The translations under genes and the position numbers were made by a program. Positions 45,842 to 55,078 of a stretch of DNA of 64,000 nucleotides are shown here, piece by piece; positions within the stretch are counted from its first letter, which is position 1; the number at the start of each line of letters is the position of its first letter. This DNA is from Agrocybe praecox. Its lineage: Eukaryota; Basidiomycota; Agaricomycetes; Agaricales; Agrocybaceae. The notes below the pieces were generated by a model. That model saw only the letters and a list, made by a program, of their open reading frames with translations. It had not been told where the DNA came from and ran no database searches. The stretch lies in contig OZ024841.1 in NCBI GenBank assembly GCA_964017145.1, positions 3,968,001-4,032,000 of the forward strand, in the 5' to 3' direction.

Positions 45842-46035
45842 ACCCGCCTAAGTGGCAAGAATTGTCTAAGTGACGCCTAAGTGGCCCGTTCCTAGGGATA
45901 AGTTCCCTGCCTAAGTGGCAAATTGTCTAAGTGACGCCTAAGTGGCCCGTTCCAAGGGATAAGTTCCCTGCCTAAGTGGCAAATAGTCTAAGTGACGCCT
46001 AAGTGGCCCGTTTAGGATTGAGTCCCCTTTCTAAG
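45842..46035 (+). repeat. Tandem repeat in the LTR leader, about 62-bp unit, three copies
   Basis: The units contain GCCTAAGTGGC, GTCTAAGTGACGCCTAAGTGG and GTTCC(T/A)AGGGATAAGTTCCC. They lie downstream of the TATA box, so they are in the transcribed leader. The same block in the 3' LTR is at about 59966-60159. Confidence 0.85.
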
Positions 46036-46170
46036 TGATTAAAAGACTTTGGATTAAGTATCCAGCCTAAGTGGCGAACTACCTACACACTACATCTTGT
46101 GGAAACACATTAAATCTACGTTTACACTTTCCGAGGAACTTCGCTTTGTGCGTAAGCTACTCAAACACTT

Positions 46171-46452
46171 GTGATCTTCGATCCTAGGAAACGTTCTGTT
46201 GCATTAGAGAGCGTATCTTTAGAGAGAAAACATAATCAACGACGCGTATCGCGTATCCCTCCCACGAAAGAACTAATCACATTGATTGGGTTTTGTTTCG
46301 GAGTATATACAAAGTACAAATCGTACATACACACTCAACCCCGCAGCAAGCACCTTATCTGGAGCCCACCGCGAGGGAGGGTGTTTTCTTTCACTAAAGT
46401 TACGAGTCTCGAAGTGAGAGATTGCATCTTGGTGTCCAGATTAAACGAGTGA
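46171..46452 (+). CDS. Short leader frame starting in the 5' LTR
   Basis: A 93-codon ATG-initiated frame, basic, with no known domain. Its first 62 codons lie within the LTR and the rest in the leader. It ends before gag and is in the same frame as neither protease nor gag without splicing. It may be a uORF or, if spliced, a gag leader exon. The LTR part is duplicated at 60295-60480, where it fuses to host coding sequence. Confidence 0.3.
   Translation: MIFDPRKRSVALESVSLERKHNQRRVSRIPPTKELITLIGFCFGVYTKYKSYIHTQPRSKHLIWSPPRGRVFSFTKVTSLEVRDCILVSRLNE
46360..46377 (+). promoter_or_regulatory. Probable tRNA primer-binding site
   Basis: TGGAGCCCACCGCGAGGG begins three bases after the LTR end. TGG complements the CCA tail. 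The rest would need a tRNA with acceptor 5' strand GCCCACC, which I cannot assign to an amino acid. Confidence 0.5.
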
Positions 46453-46526
46453 ATAAACCTTGACGAGGTTTATTAAAAACAAAAACACAAAAATATTTGG
46501 CTGAAGCTCAATTAAATCGGTTCTAA

Positions 46527-48275
46527 AGTTCCGAGGAAGCTAAAGTGGATAATCAACCGGCAGGACAAGCTAAACGAGTTAGGCAAACGAATAACTCGAG
46601 ACAAGCAGGTTTCGCGGAATTACCTACTAGGGTTCCTAGGAAAAGACAAACCAGAGCGAGTACGCCCTCCCAAAGAGTTCCAGGAGACTTTCCAGCTGAA
46701 CCAAGCAGAGAGCGACCTACAACTCCAGAAAATAGGCAGTTAATCAGACCTCCGAGTGCGCCTCAGAGACCGGTTAATCGACCTACTATCGATACAAGTT
46801 CTCTCGAAGATCCTAGGGAGACAACTTCAGAATCAGATAGCTTAGAAGTCATCGCTAGTCTATTAGACAAGTTGAATCTAGCTCCTAATTCACCAACACA
46901 ACCTACTACAAGTAGACCAACTACTCCGGTATCACCAAAGATGGGTTTCCCTTCTCCTATGAGCAGAGATGCGCCGAAGTTCGATGAAAAGAGTCCCGAG
47001 GAACTCCTCCGCTTCATACAGCGAATGGAAGATCTCTGGGTTCAATATCCTACTGAAGCTGATACGGATGAAAAGAAAATTATTATGTTAGGGAAATATG
47101 CTTCGCCAGTATGCGAGGATGATTGGAAGTCTTTTAACGCATATACCGGGAAAGACTGGTCAAAGTTTAAAGACGAATTGATCGCTTCGTATCCAGCGGC
47201 AATGCGCCTACAAAAAGGATCTCTACACGACCTTGATAAACTATGCTCGAGATATGTAGACAGGAATAGCTTGATGAAAACAGACCTAGAGGAAATCATG
47301 GCGCTGAAACTCAAGTTTACCACTCTATCTCGAAAGCTAGCGGGTCAAGTGTCTGAAAGGGATCTAATACAACGATTCTTGAGCTGTTTAGAAAGAGGTT
47401 TCAGAGACGAAATCTCGCAGGCACTACATGTCATCGACATGGCGCAAAATAAAGATAGTCTAGGTCTAGGAACCGATTTCAAAGTCGCCAAAGTCATGGA
47501 AATTGTTGTAAACATGGCTTTGAGAAGGTCACAATCTATTTTGAACGAAGGGGATAAAGAAACTCGTTCTGAAAAACCTTCCTCGAGAAGGAGAACGATG
47601 GAAACTCAACCCGAGGAAACTCCTGAGTTCTTCCCTAAAATAGAGGAGACCGTGGCTAGGCTCTCTGATGGCTTAAATCTTCTATTAAAGAAGTCAGAGG
47701 TACAGGAAAAGCGAGCAGAAGCTGCGGAGAGGAAGTTTGAAAGCCTACAATCTACCCTAGTAAGTTGGAAGCAATCAGCTGTGGCCCCTCAACCAACGCA
47801 ACCGTCTTCTATGTACCCTAGGCCTTATGATAGGTCTTCCTACAATAATTCAAATGGGTTCCAACCCAGTCACTGCTATTATTGTAGAGAGCCTGGACAT
47901 CGTCTAGCTGACTGTGCGGCAGCAGATAAACATGTAAAGTCGAATTGGATCAAAAGGAATTCCGAGGGAAAGTATGCGCTAGCGTCTGGACAGCCCATAC
48001 CTCTCCAAGGATTCAGGTCTATGAGAGAAGCAGTAGAAAACATGTACCGTAATAAACCAGGGATTATTCCCAACGCCAAAATCCAAGCCATGCAAGGGTA
48101 TTATCCTGAGTATGAAGAAGATTGTGAGATGTTCGTTCAATCCGAGGAAGTTTGCCCTCCCGCGGAAGACATCTCTAGGCGCTTAGACGACTTAGTAAGA
48201 GAGCATGGAAAAGAAGCTCTCGAACGAGTACTCTTTGGCGAAGGTGCGGTAGATGCTTTCGAAAATTTTCCTTAA
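46527..48275 (+). CDS. gag: Gag polyprotein of the retrotransposon
   Basis: Open from 46527 (after a TAA at 46524) to the TAA at 48273-48275. The usual ATG is absent until 46941; GTG at 46545 is the first alternative start and gives 576 residues. The N-terminal ~130 residues are basic and Pro/Arg-rich. The capsid-like part contains PEELLRFIQRMEDLW, WSKFKDELIASYP and LIQRFLSCL. A CX2CX4HX4C knuckle (C444, C447, H452, C457) follows for RNA binding. Gag forms the virus-like particle. The stop codon lies directly behind a -1 slippery site leading to protease. Confidence 0.88.
   Translation, partial: SSEEAKVDNQPAGQAKRVRQTNNSRQAGFAELPTRVPRKRQTRASTPSQRVPGDFPAEPSRERPTTPENRQLIRPPSAPQRPVNRPTIDTSSLEDPRETTSESDSLEVIASLLDKLNLAPNSPTQPTTSRPTTPVSPKMGFPSPMSRDAPKFDEKSPEELLRFIQRMEDLWVQYPTEADTDEKKIIMLGKYASPVCEDDWKSFNAYTGKDWSKFKDELIASYPAAMRLQKGSLHDLDKLCSRYVDRNSLMKTDLEEIMALKLKFTTLSRKLAGQVSERDLIQRFLSCLERGFRDEISQALHVIDMAQNKDSLGLGTDFKVAKVMEIVVNMALRRSQSILNEGDKETRSEKPSSRRRTMETQPEETPEFFPKIEETVARLSDGLNLLLKKSEVQEKRAEAAERKFESLQSTLVSWKQSAVAPQPTQPSSMYPRPYDRSSYNNSNGFQPSHCYYCREPGHRLADCAAADKHVKSNWIKRNSEGKYALASGQPIPLQGFRSMREAVENMYRNKPGIIPNAKIQAMQGYYPEYEEDCEMFVQSEEVCPPAEDISRRLDDLVREHGKEALERVLFGEGAVDAFENFP
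48263..48269 (+). promoter_or_regulatory. Gag-pro -1 ribosomal frameshift site A_AAT_TTT
   Basis: The heptamer AAATTTT, read A AAT TTT in the gag frame, fits X_XXY_YYZ. Gag stops two codons later. The -1 frame is open without any stop from here into the protease frame at 48368. Confidence 0.8.
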
Positions 48276-49474
48276 GTTCAAGGATAGGACCACCTGCAGC
48301 TGGGGCTAAGAGAATAAGTCCGAGAACAGCTACGAACCTTGAGAACAATAACAGCAGGAGTAAAGGGATGTTTAGTAAAGAAAAGAAAAGTGTCAGATTC
48401 GATAAAGAACCAGAAGTTCCTAGAGAAGAGACACAACCAGAAAATAGTAAAAAGAGCGAGACCAAAAGACCGTTGTTACCTTACATAGATGTACCGCCTA
48501 TGTCTAGAGTATCGAGGCCTACGAATACTTCCTCGGACGAGAAGAAAGAGGAAAGACCCGTGCCTGCGTACCGTACTAGGGCACCTGTGGAAGATAGCAC
48601 GGACGGAAATAAAATGGTGGACGACATATTGGATATGTCCATATCAGTACCATTAAAACACTTAGTGGGAAGTGCGCCACACATACGAGAGGCGTTAAGA
48701 AAGAATTTTACGAAAACTAGACAAGCAGTGCTTATGGAGGAGATCCTAGAAGATGATCATGAAACAGAGATGTGTTCCAAGGGACACGAGGAACTTCCCC
48801 TGTATCATGAAATCGAGACAGGCTTAGCTGTAGAACAGTTGCCGGTTTCTCAATTCCTCCTAGCAAAAGATTGTCCAAGCTTGAGTAACCTTCCTGCAGA
48901 CGCCATTGTAGCCAGTGACCCTTATTATCAGTTTGCGCTCGAACATAACGGAGCCGTACCCAAGGAACCTTATAGGGACCGTGCTAGGAACGCTGAAAGT
49001 CTTCGGGAGATTCAAGTGCAAATTAATAATGTAGGATTCGAAAATGCTATCTTAGACAGTGGATCTCAGATTGTATCTATGTCACAACAAGTCGCTGTAG
49101 AGATGGGATTATCCTGGAACCCTTCCCTTAGCATAAATATGCAAAGTGCCAACAACCAGTTAGAACGGACTCTAGGAATCGCAGAGAACGTAAAAATAAT
49201 GGTTGGAGGGATAGTGGTCTATCTACAGATACATATCGTCAGGAACCCGCCTTACAGGGTGCTCCTAGGAAAGCCTTTTGACACGGTTACGACGAGTGTA
49301 GTAAAGACTATGACGGACGGATATGTGGAGGTTCTCTTGACTGATCCTAACTCCAAGAGGCGAGTAGTAATTCCTACTTATGCTCGAGGAAAGGGACCGA
49401 TTGAGCTGCAAAAAGAAAAGTTTGACGAGAAAGTGGTGGAACTACCGCCTAAGTCTCCAGACGACCCTTTTTAA
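48266..49474 (+). CDS. pro: Retrotransposon aspartic protease
   Basis: Lies in the -1 frame relative to gag. The first ATG is at 48368 but the frame is open from the slippery site, so it is most likely made as a Gag-Pro fusion. The N-terminal ~200 residues are charged and linker-like. The catalytic flap domain has AILDSGSQIV (active-site Asp230 counted from 48368; DSG instead of DTG) and the closing VLLGKPFD motif. It acts as a homodimer to process Gag and Pol. The stop TAA at 49472-49474 directly abuts the second slippery heptamer. Confidence 0.85.
   Translation, partial: FSLSSRIGPPAAGAKRISPRTATNLENNNSRSKGMFSKEKKSVRFDKEPEVPREETQPENSKKSETKRPLLPYIDVPPMSRVSRPTNTSSDEKKEERPVPAYRTRAPVEDSTDGNKMVDDILDMSISVPLKHLVGSAPHIREALRKNFTKTRQAVLMEEILEDDHETEMCSKGHEELPLYHEIETGLAVEQLPVSQFLLAKDCPSLSNLPADAIVASDPYYQFALEHNGAVPKEPYRDRARNAESLREIQVQINNVGFENAILDSGSQIVSMSQQVAVEMGLSWNPSLSINMQSANNQLERTLGIAENVKIMVGGIVVYLQIHIVRNPPYRVLLGKPFDTVTTSVVKTMTDGYVEVLLTDPNSKRRVVIPTYARGKGPIELQKEKFDEKVVELPPKSPDDPF
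49465..49471 (+). promoter_or_regulatory. Pro-pol -1 ribosomal frameshift site C_CCT_TTT
   Basis: CCCTTTT, read C CCT TTT in the protease frame, fits X_XXY_YYZ and is followed at once by TAA. The -1 frame is open from 49468 through to 49573 and the whole pol frame, which has no ATG at its own start (GTG at 49573). Confidence 0.8.
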
Positions 49475-52400
49475 ATTGCCTTAATGAACTGGAAGACCAG
49501 GGAGAGGCGGCAGTTGTTTTTGAATATGATCATAAAACCGGAGAAATAAAAATAGAATCGTATACGACACAGGTGGATAAGAAAGCATTTTCCAAGGATG
49601 GCCTAAGAAATGTTTTCTTGTCAAGAGCAGTAGATAGCGAGCATGTAGAGACTGCGGACAAAAGAAAGTTCCAGATTTATCTACAAGATATTAAACCAGA
49701 GGTTAAAGAGAATGAACCTTCCGCTTCAGTTTTCCTAGGAAAAAAGTACAAACCGGTAGACAAGAAAGTCCGACCGGTTTACACTGAACTTCCAGAAAAC
49801 TTGAGAATCCATCGAAATATTAAAGGGGATCCATTGCAGGATATGCCACCCTTAAGTGTTAATCCACCAGACTTCCAACCAACAGGAAGGTACACCGAGG
49901 AACGCATGAAAGCCTTTGACGCTAAGCACGAAGGGGACTTTCTGTGGTCCGAGGAACGGAAATCAATACACGAGCTACTTATGAACCAGAACGAAGCTTT
50001 CGCTTGGGATGATTCGGAAAGAGGAAAATTCAAGGAGGAGTTCTTTCCACCGGTCATTATGCCTACGGTAGAACACACTCCTTGGGTGTTTAAAAACATT
50101 CCAATTTCACCAGGATTGTACGAACCATTGTGCGAGTTAATCCGATCTAAGCTAAAAAGTGGAGTAATGGAACCTTCATGCTCGTCCTATCGCTCGAGAT
50201 GGTTTGCTGTATTAAAGAAAGATGGGAAAAGTCTTCGAATAGTCCAAAGCTTGGAACCTTTGAACGCTGTTACTATAGCACACTCAGGTGTTCCACCAGC
50301 TGCGGAAGAGCTCGCTATTCACTTCTGTGGACGTGCTTGTGTTGGAATGGGAGATTTGTACGTTGGATATGATGAGAGAACTTTAGCTGAAAGCTCTAGG
50401 GATCTTACCACTTTCCAATCACCCTTTGGAGCGCTTAGGTTAACCACCTTACCAATGGGTTGGACAAACTCAGTACCTATATTCCATGACGATGTAACCC
50501 ATATCTTACAGGATGAAATTCCTGAGTACACAAGTCCATATATCGACGACGTAGGTTTCCGAGGACCGGCCTCTCGTTACCAAAATGAGGATGGGACCTA
50601 TGAAGTGTTACCCGAGAACCCTGGCATTAGGAAATTCGTTTGGGAACACTTACAAAATGTAAATCGAATTATACAACGGATGAAATACTCTGGAGGAACT
50701 TTCTCCGGGTATAAAACTGTCATATGCGCAGATGCTGTAGAAGTAGTAGGACATTTATGTTCCTCGGATGGACGTAAGCCTACTGAGAGTCGAGTTAAGG
50801 TTATCCTCGATTGGGGACCTTTGAAAAATGTGTCGGATGTGCGCTCCTTCTATGGAACTTGCGGAGTATTGAGAGCATATATTCCTAGGTTTGCAGATCG
50901 TGCAAAACACATCCACAAGCTAATGCGAGCAGGAGTACCTTTCGAATGGGGTCCTGATCAAGAAAAGAGTATGCAGTTAATGAAGGAAGGGGTCCGAGAT
51001 GCTCAGTGCTTAAAGCCTATAGACTATCATGGTCAGGGAGATATAGTACTAGCAGTGGACACTTCTTATATTGCAGCAGGCTGGTACATCTACCAAGAGG
51101 ATAGTCAAGATCCTAGGAAACGCTACTATGTTACCTTTGGATCTCAGTCCTTGGAAGAACACGAAGCTAGATACTCTCAGCCTAAACGAGAACTCTACGG
51201 ACTCAAATTAGCACTTGAGAAAAATAGAAAACATTTAATTGGAGTCCGAAAGTTGATTGTCGAGACGGATGCTAAGTATATCGCTGGAATGCTTCGCAAT
51301 CCCGATCTTATGCCTAATGCTACAATCAATCGCTGGATCGATCAAATTGGGATGTATCATTTTACTCTAAGGCATGTACCAGGAAAGACATTCGGGCCTG
51401 ACGGACTCTCTAGGAGGCCAAGGCAGCCCAATGATCCACCCTTAAGGGAGGCTGGTTCCGAGGAAATGGAGCCAGAAGCGCCCATCAAAATAGAGTTTGC
51501 GGATCCTAATGGGCCTATGCCGTTGGAAACCGAGACCTTCAAAGATAAGATAGATTCCCGAGGAGGATATCTACAGGAGGTTTCTGAACCATTACCATTA
51601 GAATCTTTCATTAGTCTAATAGAAAAAGACGATGAGTACGAGGGCATTGCTAGAGACGTCGAAGACTTTTCAGAAGAGCTTGCTAAAGCAGATGAGTTTC
51701 GTATGTCGGAAAAAGCTTTCCTAGAAGAACACATCAGTCGAAATAAAGAGGCTCTAGGAGAAGAGAGATGTGCTTATGTGCAACAGCTAGTATCTACACT
51801 TATGTTACCCGAGGAAAACGAATTTAAGAAAATACGATATCCCGAGGAACATAGGTCGGACACAGCTAAAGCACAAGACCACAAGTTAGATTGGGTGATG
51901 GAATGGCACAAGGATCGATCCTTCAGACCGATAGGGATGTCCGAGAAACAGTATAAACGTTTTATAACATTAGCAAAACGATTCATACTATTCGAGGAAC
52001 GTTTGTATCGAAGGGGAGATGGAACCAAGCACCGATTAGTGGTCTCCAAAGATAAAAGGATGTACATGTTGACGGCTGCGCATGATCATGTGGGGCACCG
52101 AGGATTCTATGCGACTAATCAGTTGCTAGTGGAACGATTTTGGTGGCCAGAAATGGAGAAAGATGTGAACTGGTTCGTTAAGACATGTCATAATTGTCAG
52201 GAAAGACAAAAGACATTAATAAGAATAAAACCATCTATTACACATACCCCTTCTATTTTTCAAAGTATGCATGCGGACTGTATCAACATGACTCCTCCAT
52301 CGAACGGTTGCTCGTATATTGTCCATGGAAGGTGCGCTCTATCTTCTTATATGGAAGGGCGACCCTTAAAAAAGGAAAATGGCAAGTCAATCGGTCAATG

Positions 52401-53289
52401 GATCTGGGAAGACATCATTTGTAGATGGGCTTGTATGGTGGAGTTCATAACAGACAATGGGGGACCATTTTTAGCTGCTGCACGATGGCTCGAGGAAAAA
52501 TATGGGATTAAGGGAATTCGTATTTCACCCTATAACTCGAAGGCCAATGGCGCTATAGAAAGACCACATTGGGATGTCAGACAAATGCTGTACAAAATGC
52601 TAGGAAAAGACGATGTGAACAAGTGGTTCTGGTTCTTTCCTTACATTAAGTGGGCAGATAGAGTAACGGTCAGGAAACGTCTAGGATGTTCACCTTTCTT
52701 CATGGTAACAGGGGCATCACCAATTCTACCTTTAGACGCCCAAGAAGCTACTTGGTTGGTTAAACCTCCTGAGCGAATTTTATCAGATGAAGAGTTAATT
52801 GGATTCCGAGCAAAAGCGCTCGCCAAACATAAACTTCATGTGGATGAGATGCGCAAAAGGGTAGACCAAGATAAATACGAGCGTCTATTGAAATATGAGC
52901 AAGACCACAAAGCTGTCATCAAGGACTACGTTTTTAAACCAGGAGATTTGGTTTTGATACGGAATACTACCATAGAAAAATCCTTGGATAAGAAAATGAA
53001 ACCTAGGTACCTAGGACCGATGATTGTCATACGACGAACTCGGGGAGGGTCCTATATAGTCGCTGAAATGAATGGAGCGGTCTTACAAAATAAAATTGGA
53101 GCCTTCAGAGTAGTACCATACTATGCTAGAGAACATCTAGAACTACCTGAGTCGATTCAGACTCTGATAGATATGCCAACTTCGGCACTAGATTTGATTG
53201 AGAATGGACCCGAGGATGTGTACGACCCGATACTAGGAGAAGTGACTCTCCGAGGATCGACTTCAGAAAACGAAAATGAAAATGAGTAA
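49468..53289 (+). CDS. pol: Retrotransposon Pol: reverse transcriptase, RNase H, integrase
   Basis: 1238 residues counted from 49573, plus about 35 from the slippery site. RT: LPMGWTNSVPIFHDD and YIDD at residues 323-326. RNase H at about 490-620: VLAVDTSYIAAG, KRELYGLKLALEK, ETDAKYIAGML. Integrase: an H2C2 zinc finger (about 838-880, HVGHRGFY ... CHNCQ) and the catalytic triad D902, D961, E996 with the usual 34-residue D-E gap. A GPY/F-like YLGPMIVIRRTRGGSYIV module follows near the C terminus. No chromodomain is seen. RT-RH-IN order defines Ty3/gypsy. The frame is intact throughout. Confidence 0.93.
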   Translation, partial: FLNCLNELEDQGEAAVVFEYDHKTGEIKIESYTTQVDKKAFSKDGLRNVFLSRAVDSEHVETADKRKFQIYLQDIKPEVKENEPSASVFLGKKYKPVDKKVRPVYTELPENLRIHRNIKGDPLQDMPPLSVNPPDFQPTGRYTEERMKAFDAKHEGDFLWSEERKSIHELLMNQNEAFAWDDSERGKFKEEFFPPVIMPTVEHTPWVFKNIPISPGLYEPLCELIRSKLKSGVMEPSCSSYRSRWFAVLKKDGKSLRIVQSLEPLNAVTIAHSGVPPAAEELAIHFCGRACVGMGDLYVGYDERTLAESSRDLTTFQSPFGALRLTTLPMGWTNSVPIFHDDVTHILQDEIPEYTSPYIDDVGFRGPASRYQNEDGTYEVLPENPGIRKFVWEHLQNVNRIIQRMKYSGGTFSGYKTVICADAVEVVGHLCSSDGRKPTESRVKVILDWGPLKNVSDVRSFYGTCGVLRAYIPRFADRAKHIHKLMRAGVPFEWGPDQEKSMQLMKEGVRDAQCLKPIDYHGQGDIVLAVDTSYIAAGWYIYQEDSQDPRKRYYVTFGSQSLEEHEARYSQPKRELYGLKLALEKNRKHLIGVRKLIVETDAKYIAGMLRNPDLMPNATINRWIDQIGMYHFTLRHVPGKTFGPDGLSRRPRQPNDPPLREAGSEEMEPEAPIKIEFADPNGPMPLETETFKDKIDSRGGYLQEVSEPLPLESFISLIEKDDEYEGIARDVEDFSEELAKADEFRMSEKAFLEEHISRNKEALGEERCAYVQQLVSTLMLPEENEFKKIRYPEEHRSDTAKAQDHKLDWVMEWHKDRSFRPIGMSEKQYKRFITLAKRFILFEERLYRRGDGTKHRLVVSKDKRMYMLTAAHDHVGHRGFYATNQLLVERFWWPEMEKDVNWFVKTCHNCQERQKTLIRIKPSITHTPSIFQSMHADCINMTPPSNGCSYIVHGRCALSSYMEGRPLKKENGKSIGQWIWEDIICRWACMVEFITDNGGPFLAAARWLEEKYGIKGIRISPYNSKANGAIERPHWDVRQMLYKMLGKDDVNKWFWFFPYIKWADRVTVRKRLGCSPFFMVTGASPILPLDAQEATWLVKPPERILSDEELIGFRAKALAKHKLHVDEMRKRVDQDKYERLLKYEQDHKAVIKDYVFKPGDLVLIRNTTIEKSLDKKMKPRYLGPMIVIRRTRGGSYIVAEMNGAVLQNKIGAFRVVPYYAREHLELPESIQTLIDMPTSALDLIENGPEDVYDPILGEVTLRGSTSENENENE

Positions 53290-53347
53290 AAAGACAAATA
53301 TATTATGAGTCTACTCGAATATAGCTTGTACCCTAGGAAGGATAAGA

Positions 53348-54708
53348 CTAGTCCTTTTTAGCGTCAACCTGAGCTTTCTCGAGGGAGACGATTTGGCGCT
53401 GAATGAATTGACGCTGCCCAACAGACTGCCAGATCTGGTAGTCAACATCCTGAGCACTGTCCCGGAGACACCTAAGGTGACGCTCAAGTGCAGCGACATC
53501 GCGGTTTTGAGGGAACTTCGCAGTGATGCTCTCAGCAATGTTCATAGCGACGGCTGTAGATTGAGGCGAGAAGGTGTTTGGAAGAATAGTGTTCTCGAGG
53601 GTAACTAAAGCAAGAAAATTAGTATCCGAGGAACAAAACACATAAGAGAAAATCAAAACGTACTGTCCACAGTATCCTTGGTTTTGCTCTTCTTGACCGA
53701 CTTGGACGCTTTCTTGTAAGATCCAGAGTCTGTAGCAATTCCAGGAACGTCCTCGAACTCGAGCATGCGAGTTTCAGCACGTTTCTCGGCCTTGGAAGGT
53801 TTCGAGGAAGAGGAAGCCTCCGGCTGGTACGAGTAATGAATCAGTCCCAATTTCCTAGGAAGAGAAATAAGGTACTTGCCTTGGGAGAGAGGACCTCTCT
53901 TTTAGATCCTTTACCTTTGCGGCTCTGCGACGCGGGGGGAGCGCTGACAATAGAAGCCACCTCCACCATGTCGTCGTCGACTTGCATAGCCTGCACCGCG
54001 TGAATAAGGTTCATAAGGAAAGGGGATAGGGTTTTCATTACCTCGTCAGAAGTCAGCTCAAAATTAGAGGTAGTAGAAGATACGACCTCTACCTCTTCCG
54101 AGTCAACCTTCTCTTTATACAAACGACCAGAGCGTTGTTTGTTCTAACGAAAAGCGTCAGTCAAAACGATCCGAGGAAGTAAAAGGAATGGACATACCGC
54201 GGTGTGTGCTCCATTATCTGCAACCTCAGGGTCCGCAGTTGTGGCTTTTTCGACAGTTTCGGACGAAGTCTTCTTCTTCAGATTCATGAATGGAGGACCG
54301 CCGGGGCAGTAGAGACCAGTAGAAGTGCGCTTGGCATAGATGAACTTGATGAGAAGGCTAACGGACTGGGCCTCCTTGGAGAACCTCCTGGAATACTCGC
54401 TGCCTAAGCGTACGAGTGCTGCAAGAGAATCTCGGAGATTGAACACCAAGTCAAACGCCTCTTGTCCAGCGAGCCAGACGTTGTCTGACTGTTCGAACCA
54501 GGGAGCCTGAGCGATGTCGAGGGAAGCGTGTTAAGCAGAGAAGAGCGGTCCTAGGAAGGTCACTTACAAGTTTCTCGCAGATGAGAGCCAAGTGAGCGGA
54601 GGCTGACTCGCCATTTTTCTCCGAGGAAATGGTTTCGGCTTTGGCAAGGTGGTATTGCACACCTACCGCAGCTTTTACCTCGAGGACGCTGGGAGAAAGG
54701 TCGGGCAT
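53348..54708 (-). CDS. Antisense cargo gene C of the retrotransposon, unknown function
   Basis: Five exons, complement(join(53348..53604,53664..53823,53880..54143,54198..54506,54568..54708)), 376 residues; phases close. One intron uses a GC donor (GCAAGT at 53879). The product is helical and acidic: an N-terminal domain with GVQYHLAKAETIS and LVRLGSEYSRRFSKEAQS, a conserved-looking GLYCPGGPPFMNL, Lys/Ser-rich linkers and a C-terminal QRQFIQRQIVSLEKAQ helix. No known domain. Its stop lies 58 bases from the pol stop, tail to tail. TATAAAG is at 54779-54785, 71 bases before the ATG. Confidence 0.7.
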
Positions 54709-54778
54709 GCAAGAAAAAGCGTGTACCGGGAAGATAGCACCTTGGTGTTGAATCCTAGGACCTCGAAAATCGACCCGC

Positions 54779-54785
54779 CTTTATA
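54779..54785 (-). promoter_or_regulatory. TATA box of antisense gene C
   Basis: TATAAAG on the minus strand. The 12-mer GAAAATCGACCC (54765-54776, plus-strand reading) and CCTAGG lie beside it and recur at gene A. Confidence 0.5.
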
Positions 54786-55078
54786 GTGCTGTGGTAAAAT
54801 TTAACAGAGTCGTCATTCCGAGGAACCATGTGGCCCCGCTCGGGAGGACATGTGCGCGAGGAGACACAACAATGAAAATTTTACTCGGACTACGAGAGCG
54901 GAAGTGCAAATTGTATTGAGGAGCGAGTTGGAGCATAATGGCTGCATATGGGCAACGGTGGATCGATCAAAAAAGGGGTACAGTACAAATACTACTCTAC
55001 TGATCGAATGAAAACTTCACCATTCCGGTGAAGCGCATTTGGAACCCTAGGAATGAAGCCCGCTCTGGAAAAACTCTT

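Larger units (their letters stand above)
44609..46356 (+). repeat. 5' LTR
   Basis: Starts TGATACGACTGG. It ends ...AAGCACCTT if the 5-bp ACCGT duplication is taken, or one base later with a 4-bp duplication. A constant offset of 14124 to the 3' LTR shows no length difference. It contains a TATA box, AATAAA-type signals and a tandem repeat block. Confidence 0.93.

Noticed and set aside
45842..46035. Regular repeats that could suggest a CRISPR-like array
   Set aside because: Units are contiguous without unique spacers, present in both LTRs, and the genome is eukaryotic.
48275..49573. Frame changes as decay or sequencing error in the element
   Set aside because: Both changes are -1, both coincide with canonical slippery heptamers next to stops, and every domain is otherwise intact.
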